Positions 16,847 to 25,059 of a stretch of DNA of 64,000 bases are shown in pieces. The translations under genes and the position numbers were made by a program. The stretch is from Paraburkholderia nodosa DSM 21604 (GTDB lineage Bacteria; Pseudomonadota; Gammaproteobacteria; Burkholderiales; Burkholderiaceae), in the NCBI RefSeq assembly GCF_000519185.1, contig NZ_JAFA01000002.1, positions 367,003 through 431,002 of the forward strand, given 5' to 3'. Within the stretch, counting starts at the first letter, position 1, and every line of letters starts with the position of its first letter. A model generated the notes under the pieces. It was not told the origin of the DNA. It did not search any database and saw only the letters and a list, made by a program, of their open reading frames with translations.

Positions 16847-17731
16847 TCAGTCCAGGCGCTTTTCAAACCAGTGATGGGCATACGGTTCGGCGTTGAATGC
16901 ATCGACTTCGACGAATCCTGATTGCCGATATAGCGATATCGCCTCGCGCAGAGTTCGATTCGTCTCTAGACGGATAACGCGCGCTTTGGCCTGCCGGGCA
17001 CGTTTCTCCGCCTCGGCAATCAACCGGCGGCCGACGCCCATGCCGCGCGCGGAAGGACTCACCCACATTCGCTTGAGTTCGGCCGGGGACTTCTTGTGAA
17101 ACTTCAGCGCGACGCAGCCGATCGGGTCTCCATGGAGTCTCGCGACGATCAACGCACCTGCGGGCGCCGTCAGTTCGAGAGCATCTGCCGACAGGCTCAT
17201 GGACGGGTCGAATCCTGCTTCAAAGCGCTGGTCGAGTTCGCCGAAATACTGTTCAAAACACCACCGCGCGTCATCGCTATCAGGGTTCTCAAGCGCAAAA
17301 TGCACGAGCGATGCCTGTAGCAAACGCTCGACCTCAGACATGGCTTCAATCAGTCGCCGACGCTGCTTGTCGCCGAGAGGTTCGAGCACGCGTAAAGCGA
17401 CCGCGTCGGAGAGCCGTTCGAGTTCATCCCTTTCGACGAGACCCTCCTCAGTCAGGCACGCCCGGCGAACCCGGCGGTCGTTCGAATCAGTGAGGACAGC
17501 GACAAGTTTTTGCCGCTCAAGTGACGCCAGGGTACGGCTGACATAACCCGAATCAAGATTTAGCCGCGCGCGAAGCGTACGAATATCCGCTCCTTCGACA
17601 CCGATCTCCCACAGCAGGCGCGATTCACCCATCGGGCGGCCTCGTCCGAGGAAATGATCGTCGATAGCGCCGATGCTTTCAGCGACGATGCGATTAAAGC
17701 GACGAATCTGGGGAATCGAGGACGAGCTCAT
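16847..17731 (-). CDS. MarR regulator fused to GNAT acetyltransferase
   Basis: 294 residues. The N-terminal half (about 1-145) is a MarR winged helix (ARLNLDSGYVSRTLASLERQ with the wing TDSNDRRVRR). The C-terminal half (about 150-294) is a GNAT N-acetyltransferase with the acetyl-CoA loop RGMGVGRRL and the late motif AISLYRQSGFVEV. This two-domain architecture is known in proteobacteria. The ATG at 17729-17731 lies inside a perfect palindrome, so self-repression is likely. The divergent partner encodes an isochorismatase-fold protein. Confidence 0.88.
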   Translation of the reverse strand: MSSSSIPQIRRFNRIVAESIGAIDDHFLGRGRPMGESRLLWEIGVEGADIRTLRARLNLDSGYVSRTLASLERQKLVAVLTDSNDRRVRRACLTEEGLVERDELERLSDAVALRVLEPLGDKQRRRLIEAMSEVERLLQASLVHFALENPDSDDARWCFEQYFGELDQRFEAGFDPSMSLSADALELTAPAGALIVARLHGDPIGCVALKFHKKSPAELKRMWVSPSARGMGVGRRLIAEAEKRARQAKARVIRLETNRTLREAISLYRQSGFVEVDAFNAEPYAHHWFEKRLD

Positions 17732-17755
17732 ATCTCTGACTTTAGTCAGAGATAT
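17730..17755. promoter_or_regulatory. MarR operator overlapping start codon
   Basis: A perfect inverted repeat of 11-base arms, ATATCTCTGAC (17730-17740) and GTCAGAGATAT (17745-17755), with a TTTA spacer. The centre TGACTTTAGTCA is like many MarR sites. It covers the ATG of the MarR-GNAT gene and lies about 95 bases before the divergent gene. Confidence 0.8.
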
Positions 17756-17850
17756 TGCATCCGTCAACCTCGAGCCGAGGAATGCGGTTCTTTCTGCGCG
17801 GGACCGGCCGTGGTTGAAATGGAGGCGGTAGTATTGCCAGCGGATATTGA

Positions 17851-18453
17851 GTGGGGGCAGCCGTGAATCAGGAAAACGCGTTAGATGGTGCGGTGGCAAT
17901 CGTGCCGGCGCAAACCGCGCTTCTCGTCATGCACTATCAGACCGACATTCTCGGGCTCTTCCCCTCGGTCGCGCCGGCCTTGCTTGCCAATACGCGCAAG
18001 CTCTGCGACGCGGCGCGGACCAAAGGCGTCAGCGTTTATTTCGCCAACCTCCGCTTCAGTCCGGGCTATCCGGAAGTCAGCCCATTGAACAGGAACGGGC
18101 AGGGAATCAAGCAACTCGGTCTCTTCGTCGACGACCAGACCTCGCCGGAGTTGGGCCAGCGGGCTTGCGAACCGGTCATCGTTGCGCACCGGGCCAGCGT
18201 GTTCTTCGGCACCGATTTGCAGGCGCGACTTCTCGCACAAGGTGTCGATTCGCTGATTATGGTCGGCATTGCATCGACCGGCGTTGTGCTGTCGTCGGTC
18301 GCGTATGCGAGCGACGCGGACTTCCGCCTGTACACGGTCAAGGACTGCTGCTACGACCCAGATCCGGTGGTACATGAACATCTGTTCTCCACCGCATTCG
18401 ATTCGCGCACCACGGTACTCTCGCTCGCGGACGCCTTGCTGCTGCTCGCCTAG
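17851..18453 (+). CDS. Isochorismatase-fold protein lacking the catalytic triad
   Basis: 200 residues with the cysteine-hydrolase/isochorismatase fold (TALLVMHYQTDILGLFP at the start, VGIASTGVVLSSVAYASDAD late). The catalytic Asp position (usually IDMQ) is His28, the Lys region reads AHRASVFFGTDL with His113/Arg114, and the nucleophile Cys position is Val145. Hydrolysis of the usual type is therefore doubtful. The GTG at 17851 is taken as start; GTG at 17863 has a good GGGGG ribosome site and is equally plausible. It is divergent from the MarR-GNAT gene. Confidence 0.82.
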   Translation: MGAAVNQENALDGAVAIVPAQTALLVMHYQTDILGLFPSVAPALLANTRKLCDAARTKGVSVYFANLRFSPGYPEVSPLNRNGQGIKQLGLFVDDQTSPELGQRACEPVIVAHRASVFFGTDLQARLLAQGVDSLIMVGIASTGVVLSSVAYASDADFRLYTVKDCCYDPDPVVHEHLFSTAFDSRTTVLSLADALLLLA

Positions 18454-18629
18454 ACGTTCGGCGTCCGCTCTCGAACCCATCTGGGCCAGTCGAGTGACCT
18501 CGATCGCACGGTTCATGCAACGGCGGAAAAGCGATCCGTTGACGTCATTCGAATCGCGCCGAGACACGCATGCATTGCCCCACTCGTTGACTCGACACGT
18601 GCGATGCCAGGGTTAACCTCGATAAATAT

Positions 18630-19181
18630 ATGCATAACGCACGCCGTAATACTGATTCTTACATCGAGACTGGCCCGTTGGAGATGAGAACGCTAACGTT
18701 TGCGCAAAGACTACGGGTAGCCGGGGACCACACAATCACTTTCCGGAGTCATTGCGCTCGCATCACGCTCGCCGCTTTTGTCGGCATCCTCGCGGGATGC
18801 GGAGACGCCGTTTCGGATTCGGACATCCAGTTCGTCACGGCCGCAATGCCGGCGCAATTCGAGGCGTTCCGCATGTACGGCGCGGTCCCCTTTCGCGACG
18901 GCTCACCCGGTTTGTCCGCTCATGCCCCAGCCCGGCTCCAGCAGGGCTGCGAGGCGGTCGTTCGTTCGGCGAAGGGCAGTTTTCGCGAGTCGGTGGTCCT
19001 CGATAGCGAATCGGCCGAGTACTTCGAACTCGATGTTTCGCGTACGGCTGACGGATGGACTGTGACAACCGACAGCCTTGCCGCACCGAGCGGCAACTCC
19101 GTGGGGCTTCGCACCCAGTTCACGAACTGCCTGACTGCAATCAAGGACAAGCTGCGGGCCCAGCCGGACTCGATACAGTGA
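18630..19181 (+). CDS. Hypothetical lipoprotein
   Basis: 183 residues, or 165 if the ATG at 18684 is used. I do not recognise the family. A hydrophobic stretch ITLAAFVGILAGC ends in a lipobox LAGC (Cys57 from the first ATG), so the mature protein is probably lipid-anchored and periplasmic. The rest is soluble with two further cysteines (in QQGCEAVV and TNCLTAIK) that could form a disulfide. Neither start has a convincing ribosome site. The gene stands alone between convergent and same-strand neighbours. Confidence 0.6.
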   Translation: MHNARRNTDSYIETGPLEMRTLTFAQRLRVAGDHTITFRSHCARITLAAFVGILAGCGDAVSDSDIQFVTAAMPAQFEAFRMYGAVPFRDGSPGLSAHAPARLQQGCEAVVRSAKGSFRESVVLDSESAEYFELDVSRTADGWTVTTDSLAAPSGNSVGLRTQFTNCLTAIKDKLRAQPDSIQ

Positions 19182-19280
19182 GCCATGGTCCCGCATGGCG
19201 AACGGGTAGCGTCCGTCCGCCAGCAACGCTATGCCCGCCATGAAAGCGCCATCGTCGGAAGCGAGATAGCGCGCGGCCGG

Positions 19281-19886
19281 TCAGTCGAACTTGACCAGAT
19301 CCTGGAAAACCAGCTGCGCCCACGTGTTGCCGCGTGCCTGGACGAGGAGACCGCCCTCGCCGATCTTCCCGAGTTCGACCGGCGCGAACCCGAGCCGGTC
19401 GACGAGGACCGACACCGAAGCGCTAGCTGCGTCGTCGTCGCTAGCGACGAACACGACCCGCCGGCCGCCATGCGGCGTCGTTGGCCCCTGCGCCAGCGTG
19501 GCTGCGGGCAGGTGGTTGAAGGCCTTCACCAGCTTCGCGCCCGCAAACGCCTTTGCAACGGCCGCGCTCGAAGGCAGATCGTCCAGCTCCTTCACAGGGA
19601 CGCCGTACGCGTTCATGGCGTCGATCACGATCTTCCCCTGCCAGCTTTCGGCGGCCCGGGCGACGTCCTCGTGAGCCCCGAAGGGGACAGCCAGGATGAC
19701 AACGTCAGCCTCGATCGCTTCCTCGATCTGCTGCGGAACCAGCGACGGCCCAATCTGCGCTGCGCGCGAGTCGACCGGCCGCCTGCCTGCCACGGCGACC
19801 TTGATGCCCTGATCGGCGAATGCCTGCGCGATGGCCGTGCCGATCTTGCCAAGCCCGATGATTGCGTAGCTCATTGAATTTTCCAT
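19281..19886 (-). CDS. NADPH-dependent F420-reductase-like oxidoreductase
   Basis: 201 residues of a Rossmann protein with AIIGLGKIGTAIAQAF (glycine-rich loop at about 8-23) and basic AGRRP after the second strand, indicating NADPH. Coenzyme F420-dependent NADP oxidoreductase-like proteins in bacteria without F420 act as general NADPH binding reductases. The ATG at 19872-19874 (MSYAII) is an alternative start four residues in. It follows the SDR gene by 53 bases on the same strand, forming a two-gene operon divergent from a LysR gene. Confidence 0.83.
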   Translation of the reverse strand: MENSMSYAIIGLGKIGTAIAQAFADQGIKVAVAGRRPVDSRAAQIGPSLVPQQIEEAIEADVVILAVPFGAHEDVARAAESWQGKIVIDAMNAYGVPVKELDDLPSSAAVAKAFAGAKLVKAFNHLPAATLAQGPTTPHGGRRVVFVASDDDAASASVSVLVDRLGFAPVELGKIGEGGLLVQARGNTWAQLVFQDLVKFD

Positions 19887-19939
19887 TAGTCATCCTCTAT
19901 AAGAGAAAGGTCAATTTTGCGGACGCTGGGGCTCGGGCC

Positions 19940-20680
19940 TCAGACCTGGCCGATGCCACCGTCATTCATCAAATCCGCGCCCGTCATATACGAACTCTGT
20001 TCGGAGGCGAGAAAGAGTGCCGCGCCGGCCATCTCCTCGGCCCGGGCAAGTCGACCGAGCGGGACCATGCTTTGGTACATGCTCACCAGATCCTCGCGTG
20101 TCACCGACTGGCCGTCGAGAATCGGCGTGTCGGTGACGCCAGGGCTGAGCATGTTGACGCGAATGCCGCGATCCTTGAATTCGGCGGCCCAGGTGCGCGC
20201 ATAGGATCGCAACGCCGCCTTGGTCGCCGCGTAGGCGGTATGCCCGGGAATGCCCATGACGTGGATGGCCGAAGAAACCAGAATGATCGAACCACCCCCT
20301 GTCATCATCGGCAGCAACTTCTGCACCAGAAATACGGGGCCGCGCGCCATGAGGTTGAATGCCTTGTCGAAATGCTCTGGCGTGATGGTGTCGATCGAAG
20401 CCTGCTCGGTAAAGCCCGCGTTCGACACGATGATGTCGACGACACCCTTTTCTTCCCTGACTGCCGCGGCGACGCGGTCGAGGTCATCGAGATTCGCAGC
20501 GTCGGCCTGGATCGCGGTAACGTTGCGTCCGATCAGTTTGACGGCCTCGTCAAGCTGGCCTCGCCGCCGGCCGAAGATAAAGACGTGAGCGCCTTCGGCG
20601 ACGAACCGCTGGGCGATCGCCAAGCCGATACCCGTCGTTGCGCCGCTAATGACGGCAACCTTGCCTGTGAGAGTGGACAT
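19940..20680 (-). CDS. SDR family oxidoreductase
   Basis: 246 residues, normal SDR length. SGATTGIGLA cofactor loop at about 12-21, GRRRGQ for NADP, SNAG, catalytic Ser in SSAIHVMG, YAATK as Tyr/Lys, and SPGVTDTP after it. The start is the ATG at 20678-20680 (MSTLTGKVAV). The first 20 codons and the upstream region recur in front of the Old Yellow Enzyme gene at 24.9 kb. It lies divergent from a LysR regulator, with a palindromic site in the gap, and upstream of the NADPH reductase gene. Confidence 0.88.
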   Translation of the reverse strand: MSTLTGKVAVISGATTGIGLAIAQRFVAEGAHVFIFGRRRGQLDEAVKLIGRNVTAIQADAANLDDLDRVAAAVREEKGVVDIIVSNAGFTEQASIDTITPEHFDKAFNLMARGPVFLVQKLLPMMTGGGSIILVSSAIHVMGIPGHTAYAATKAALRSYARTWAAEFKDRGIRVNMLSPGVTDTPILDGQSVTREDLVSMYQSMVPLGRLARAEEMAGAALFLASEQSSYMTGADLMNDGGIGQV

Positions 20681-20755
20681 TGAAATTTTCTGCCTCGTGG
20701 TGAACGGTAGAGACATCGTAATTGCCGCCCCCACGAATGATAATTAGCGGAGTTA
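20641..20755. repeat. Duplicated SDR leader and 5' coding segment, copy 1
   Basis: This segment, holding the first codons and leader of the SDR gene, aligns with 24842-24990. Both contain GCCGCTAATGACGGC, then GAGAGTGGACAT, GAAAT and TTCTGCC in the same order and spacing, and a GATAATT element further upstream. Confidence 0.75.
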
Positions 20756-20759
20756 TCAT
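20737..20759. promoter_or_regulatory. Candidate LysR operator between SDR and LysR genes
   Basis: A perfect inverted repeat, ATGATAA (20737-20743) and TTATCAT (20753-20759) with a nine-base spacer, contains the T-N11-A core of LysR sites. It sits midway in the 122-base divergent gap. The second copy of this leader at 24.9 kb keeps GATAATT but has lost the symmetry. Confidence 0.5.
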
Positions 20760-20802
20760 GAGATTTATTCTTCCAGAGAATGGGTCTCACGAGAGACATG
20801 CA

Positions 20803-21693
20803 ATGGATCGGTTTCACGAATTGAACGCCTTCATCGCCGTTGTCGAAGCGGGCGGCTTTTCCGCCGCCGCGCGTAGAACCGGCGATTCACAGTCCGCCAT
20901 CAGCAAGGCGATCGGCGCGCTGGAAAAGCGCCTGGGCGTGCTGCTATTGAACCGAAGCACACGCAGCGTGACCCTGACGGATCAGGGGCAGAAATACTAC
21001 GAGCGGACCAAGCCGTTGCTGGACGAGATCGAGGTAGCCGACAACGAACTGAGCAGCACCACGCTCGATGTCTCGGGCCTCGTCCGGATCGCCGCCGCCT
21101 CGACGTTCGGCCGGCTGCACGTTCTCCCGCTCATTCCCGAACTGCTGTCGCGCCATCCTGGGCTTCGGGTCGATCTCGTGTTGTCGGATTTCGTCCGCGA
21201 TATGGTGGAGGATCGAATCGATCTCGCGATTCGAGTGGGCACCGTCAACGATCCGGATTCGGTCGTAAGAAAAATCGCCAGCACCCCGCTGGTCTGTGTG
21301 GGATCGCGCCGCTATTTCGAGCAACACGGCATCCCGAAGAATCCTGCGGATCTCGCCGGGCACAATTGCCTCGTCTACGGCGGTCTGATGGAATCGGCGA
21401 ACTGGCCGTTTCACGGGCCGCAAGGCCGGTTCAGCGTACCGGTGCGAGGCAACCTGTCGTCGAATAGCGTCGAGACGATCCGGTCGGCCGTGCTCGCGGG
21501 TGTGGGAATCGGCCTCTTCGCGAAGCTCTCGCTGACCGATGAACTCAAGGATCCCGACATCGTCACCGTGCTGGACGACTTCATTGGGGACGCCCGTGAT
21601 GTCAGTATCGTCTGGCCGAGGCGTCGTTTCGTGCCTGCGCGCGTGCGCCGGATCACCGACTTCTTTGCGGCTGCGCTGCCGCAGCGCTTGTAG
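20803..21693 (+). CDS. LysR family transcriptional regulator
   Basis: 296 residues. Helix-turn-helix at about 5-62 (GFSAAARRTGDSQSAISKAI), then a LysR effector domain of the CrgA-like kind (VRIAAASTFGRLHVLPLIPE). The ATG at 20803 gives the family N-terminus MDRFHELNAF with GAGAG upstream. Its divergent position to the SDR/reductase pair and the palindrome between them indicate control of that operon, probably in response to an electrophile or aromatic, though this cannot be seen. Confidence 0.9.
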   Translation: MDRFHELNAFIAVVEAGGFSAAARRTGDSQSAISKAIGALEKRLGVLLLNRSTRSVTLTDQGQKYYERTKPLLDEIEVADNELSSTTLDVSGLVRIAAASTFGRLHVLPLIPELLSRHPGLRVDLVLSDFVRDMVEDRIDLAIRVGTVNDPDSVVRKIASTPLVCVGSRRYFEQHGIPKNPADLAGHNCLVYGGLMESANWPFHGPQGRFSVPVRGNLSSNSVETIRSAVLAGVGIGLFAKLSLTDELKDPDIVTVLDDFIGDARDVSIVWPRRRFVPARVRRITDFFAAALPQRL

Positions 21694-21720
21694 AAGCGCG
21701 ACGGCTTCAAACGCACGAGG

Positions 21721-22611
21721 TCACGCAATGCTCGCAAGCTGCGCGCGGCGAGCGCCTGCGTCGTTCGACATCGATTCGCGCACGTGGCGCGCGAATTCCT
21801 GCGCCGCGGGCTGAACCGTTGCGGGCAAGCGCAGACAGATCGCGAACGGCGGCAGCGCGGGCAAGCCGGTTGCTCGAGGCGCGAGCGTCTCGAGGTCGGC
21901 TGGCACCGTAGAGGCGAGCCAGGTCGTGATCGCGAGGCCCGCACGCACCGTCGCGGCGGTCGCCTCGATGTTGCCGCTCTCGAAGACCGTGCGCCACGCA
22001 ATGCCCTCGTCCGCGAGCGCGCCGAGTACGACCGGCCGGAAGGCACATCGCTCGTCCACCATCGAAAGCGGCAGCGGCCGCTTCTGCCAGGCATCGCTGC
22101 CGCGCCCCCTGACCCACACCAACGGCTCGATGCGGACCACTTCGCCTTCGGCTTCGCTCGCGACATATTCGACCAGCGATATATCCACGCGGCCGCTGTG
22201 CACTGCTTCGCTCAATTCCGGCGACGCCGCACACACAAGCGAAATCTCCACTTGCGGATGCGCATCGGCGAACGCCTTCATCGCGGGCGCGAGCGGTGTC
22301 ACGAGATCGTACGGCACGCCCACGCGCAGGCTGCCGCGCAGTGATCGACCGGTCATGTCGGCCCAGATTTCGTCGTTCAGCTGCAGCAGCTGGCGCGCCT
22401 TCACGAGAAATGGCTCGCCATGGCGCGACAGCTCCAGCTTGCGCGTCTTGCGCACGAACAGCTGGCAATCCAGCACCTCTTCGAGACGCTTCACCTGCTG
22501 GCTCACGGCGCCTTGCGTCATGTGCAGCAGATTCGCGGCGACCGTCATGCTGCCGCTATCGGCGACGGCAACGAAGGTGCGGATCAGATCGAGGTCGAGG
22601 TTTCGGCTCAT
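21721..22611 (-). CDS. LysR family transcriptional regulator
   Basis: 296 residues, start at the ATG 22609-22611 (MSRNLDLDLIRTF). Helix-turn-helix at about 7-65 (SMTVAANLLHMTQGAVSQQV) and effector domain after it. It converges with the preceding LysR gene and is divergent from the LysE exporter gene; LysR/LysE pairs of this layout are common, the regulator activating export of an amino acid when it accumulates. A small T-N11-A palindrome lies in the gap. Confidence 0.9.
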   Translation of the reverse strand: MSRNLDLDLIRTFVAVADSGSMTVAANLLHMTQGAVSQQVKRLEEVLDCQLFVRKTRKLELSRHGEPFLVKARQLLQLNDEIWADMTGRSLRGSLRVGVPYDLVTPLAPAMKAFADAHPQVEISLVCAASPELSEAVHSGRVDISLVEYVASEAEGEVVRIEPLVWVRGRGSDAWQKRPLPLSMVDERCAFRPVVLGALADEGIAWRTVFESGNIEATAATVRAGLAITTWLASTVPADLETLAPRATGLPALPPFAICLRLPATVQPAAQEFARHVRESMSNDAGARRAQLASIA

Positions 22612-22616
22612 TGACG

Positions 22617-22633
22617 CATTATGCCGCGTAATG
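22617..22633. promoter_or_regulatory. Candidate LysR site between LysR and LysE genes
   Basis: Inverted repeat CATTA (22617-22621) and TAATG (22629-22633), seven-base spacer, T-N11-A core. It begins six bases from the LysR start codon. The arms are short, so chance is possible. Confidence 0.3.
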
Positions 22634-22712
22634 GATCGCATCAGAATTATTGCCTTTGATGAAGCGTCGGCGATCCGTACAGTGCAAGTTTCATCCGCTC
22701 GACTCCGCACCC

Positions 22713-23303
22713 ATGACCTCGATCCTGCCGCTTCTCCTGTTTGTCGTCATTGCGACCGTGACACCCGGCGGCGCCACGACGCTCGCCACCGCTTCGGGCG
22801 CGCGCTTCGGCTTCGCGCGTTCGATTCCGCTGATGCTCGGCATCGCGATCGGCCTGGCCGTGCTCGCCGCCGTCGCCGGGTTCGGGCTGGGCGGTCTGCT
22901 GCTCGCACTGCCGTCGCTGCAAACGGCCGTCAAGGCAGTCGGCTCCGCCTATCTGCTGTGGCTCGCGTGGCGCATCGCGCGCAGCGGGCCGCCGAACGCA
23001 GGCAACGGCCCCGCGCACCCCATCACGCTCGTCAACGGTTTCCTGCTGCTCTGGCTCAACCCGAAAAGCTGGGCGATGACGGTCGGCGCGGCGGCGTCGT
23101 TCGCGCTGCTCGCAAGCAGTCCGAACCGACTCGCACTGCTGCTCGGCGCCGTGTTCGGCGTGGCCGCGTGCGTCTCGCTCGCACTGTGGTGCGCGCTCGG
23201 CGTGCTGCTCGCCCGGCTCTTTCGCACGCCGCGCCACTGGCGCATCCTCAATCTCGCGATGGGCGTACTGCTCGCCGCATCCGTCATTCCAGCATGGAGA
23301 TAA
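22713..23303 (+). CDS. LysE family translocator
   Basis: 196 residues, start ATG at 22713. Membrane protein with about six hydrophobic segments. The usual LysE motif appears as TPGGATTLATASGARFGFARS near residues 17-37, with TPGG where most members have TPGP, and NGFLLLWLNPKSW occurs mid-protein. Inner-membrane export of an amino acid or similar molecule is expected. The stop codon is followed within two bases by the cupin gene start, so these two are co-transcribed under the divergent LysR. Confidence 0.87.
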   Translation: MTSILPLLLFVVIATVTPGGATTLATASGARFGFARSIPLMLGIAIGLAVLAAVAGFGLGGLLLALPSLQTAVKAVGSAYLLWLAWRIARSGPPNAGNGPAHPITLVNGFLLLWLNPKSWAMTVGAAASFALLASSPNRLALLLGAVFGVAACVSLALWCALGVLLARLFRTPRHWRILNLAMGVLLAASVIPAWR

Positions 23304-23305
23304 CG

Positions 23306-23698
23306 ATGCCTGGTCATCCGTTTGCCGAATCGTTCGACCTTGAAGCCGCGTTCGCCGACGTGTCCGATCACTGGTCGCCGAAAGTTGTCGCCCAGGTCAA
23401 CGATCAGTACGTGAAGGTCGCCAAAGTGCGCGGGCAGCTCGTGTGGCACGACCACGAGCACGAGGACGAACTATTCTTCGTCGTGCGCGGCCATCTGAAG
23501 ATCGAGTATGAAGGCGGGCGTGTCGTCGATCTGCCCGCGGGCTCGATGCACGTCGTGCCGCGCGGCACGCTGCACAATCCAGTCGCAGAGGACGAATGCT
23601 GGATCGTGCTGATCGAGCCCGCGCAGACGATGCATACGGGACGCGTGGAATCGCCATTGACGCGGACGATCGAAGAGCAGTTGGGCAGCTCACACTGA
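23306..23698 (+). CDS. Cupin domain protein
   Basis: 130 residues of a single cupin barrel. Metal-binding candidates are the histidines of WHDHEHEDELFFV and the late LHNP; the strand DLPAGSMHVVPRGTLHNP is the second cupin motif. The role may be small-molecule binding or isomerisation; nothing more can be said. GGAG six bases before the ATG gives a good ribosome site. It directly follows the LysE gene and probably handles the same metabolite. Confidence 0.85.
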   Translation: MPGHPFAESFDLEAAFADVSDHWSPKVVAQVNDQYVKVAKVRGQLVWHDHEHEDELFFVVRGHLKIEYEGGRVVDLPAGSMHVVPRGTLHNPVAEDECWIVLIEPAQTMHTGRVESPLTRTIEEQLGSSH

Positions 23699-23733
23699 GA
23701 CTGCCCAGCCCCCCGGACATCGACAAGACGGAT

Positions 23734-24894
23734 TCAAACGAACACCTTTGGCAGCCGGCTGGGTTGAGCGCGAAGATACTGCTTCGGCGCCCTGACCTGA
23801 GCCCCGAAGTGAGCGGCAGCGTGCCAGGGCCAGCGCGGGTCGAAGAGCACGGCACGGGCCAGCGCGACCAGATCGGCGTCTCCCGTGCTGAGGATGGATT
23901 CGGCTTGTTCGAACTCGGTGATCATGCCGACGGCGATGACAGGAAGCGTCGTCGCCTGCTTTACAGCCCGCGCGAAGGGAACCTGATAGCCGGGCCCGAC
24001 CGGAATTTGCGCGGCTGGATTCGAGCCGCCGCTCGAGACATTGATCGCGGCACAGCCTCTGGCCTCCAATGCGCGGACAAAAGCGATCGCGTCGTGCACG
24101 GACCACCCGCCGTCCACCCAGTCAGTCGCGGAGATCCGCATCGTCACGGGGCGATCATGCGAAAACGCATCTCGCACAGCGTCGAATATTTCGAGTGGAA
24201 AGCGCATCCGGTTTTCCAACGAGCCGCCGTACTCATCGTCCCGGTGGTTCGAGAGCGGCGAGAGAAATTGATGGAGCAGATAGCCGTGCCCACCCAGGAT
24301 TTGAATGAAGTCCAACTCAAGCCGGGAGGCGCGTCGCGCTGCTGCCGCGAAGGCGTCGCGAATGGCAGCCAGGCCGTCGCGGTCCAGGGCGGTGGGCGGT
24401 GTCTCACCGGCCGCAAAAGCGACCGGGGATGGGCCGTAGGTGTTCCAGCCATTTGCGTGATCATGAAGAATCTGTGCGCCGCCGTCCCATAATTTCTGCC
24501 GAGACCCTTTTCGGCCAGCATGGTTGAGCTGGATGCCAATCGGCGTGTCAGACCAGCGCCGAATGCCCCGCAGCACGCGCGCCATGGAAGTTTCGCACTC
24601 GTCCGAATAGAGCCCCACGTCGCCATAGCTCGTGCGCCCCTCGGGCGTGACCGCCGTCCCCTCGATGGTCAGCGCCGCCGCACCTGAAAGCGCCAGCTGG
24701 CCGAGATGAATCAGGTGCCAATCGTTCATCTGCCCGTCTTCGGCCGAGTACTGGGCCATCGGGGCGATTACGATCCGGTTGGCCAATGTCAGGTTGCCGA
24801 CTTGTATCGGCGTGAACAGCATTGGATGGCTCAAACCGGTGCCAGTTGTTGCTGTGCCGCTAATGACGGCGGCTTTGTCTGCGAGAGTGGACAT
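23734..24894 (-). CDS. Old Yellow Enzyme family NADH:flavin oxidoreductase with SDR-derived N-terminal tail
   Basis: 386 residues from the ATG at 24892-24894, or 362 from the ATG at 24820-24822. From MLFTPIQVGNLTLANRIVIA onward it is a YqjM-type ene-reductase: FMN barrel, APMAQYSAEDG, substrate-binding QLNHAGRKGS and the pattern GGSLENRMRFPLE. These enzymes reduce activated C=C bonds with NAD(P)H. The first ~24 residues (MSTLADKAAVISG...) are not OYE-like; they match the start of the SDR at 20680 and come from a duplicated segment. Translation may start at either ATG. Confidence 0.85.
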   Translation of the reverse strand: MSTLADKAAVISGTATTGTGLSHPMLFTPIQVGNLTLANRIVIAPMAQYSAEDGQMNDWHLIHLGQLALSGAAALTIEGTAVTPEGRTSYGDVGLYSDECETSMARVLRGIRRWSDTPIGIQLNHAGRKGSRQKLWDGGAQILHDHANGWNTYGPSPVAFAAGETPPTALDRDGLAAIRDAFAAAARRASRLELDFIQILGGHGYLLHQFLSPLSNHRDDEYGGSLENRMRFPLEIFDAVRDAFSHDRPVTMRISATDWVDGGWSVHDAIAFVRALEARGCAAINVSSGGSNPAAQIPVGPGYQVPFARAVKQATTLPVIAVGMITEFEQAESILSTGDADLVALARAVLFDPRWPWHAAAHFGAQVRAPKQYLRAQPSRLPKVFV

Positions 24895-24990
24895 GGAAAT
24901 CTTCTGCCGGGTGATGAGTAACAGGTAGATCGTAGTGGCCACATAGGGAAGCGATAATTCGCAGATTCTTCATAAGGCCAATTCCCCACG
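24842..24990. repeat. Duplicated SDR leader and 5' coding segment, copy 2
   Basis: Diverged second copy of 20641-20755, now joined in frame to the Old Yellow Enzyme gene. It supplies an alternative start codon and apparently the promoter region. Conserved blocks include GCCGCTAATGACGGC and GAGAGTGGACAT. Confidence 0.75.
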
Positions 24991-25059
24991 AGAATAGCCA
25001 TGAGCGGCGGGTTGTGGCCGCCTGAGCGGTTATGCTGTTCGTCAGCGCAGGAGGCAACC

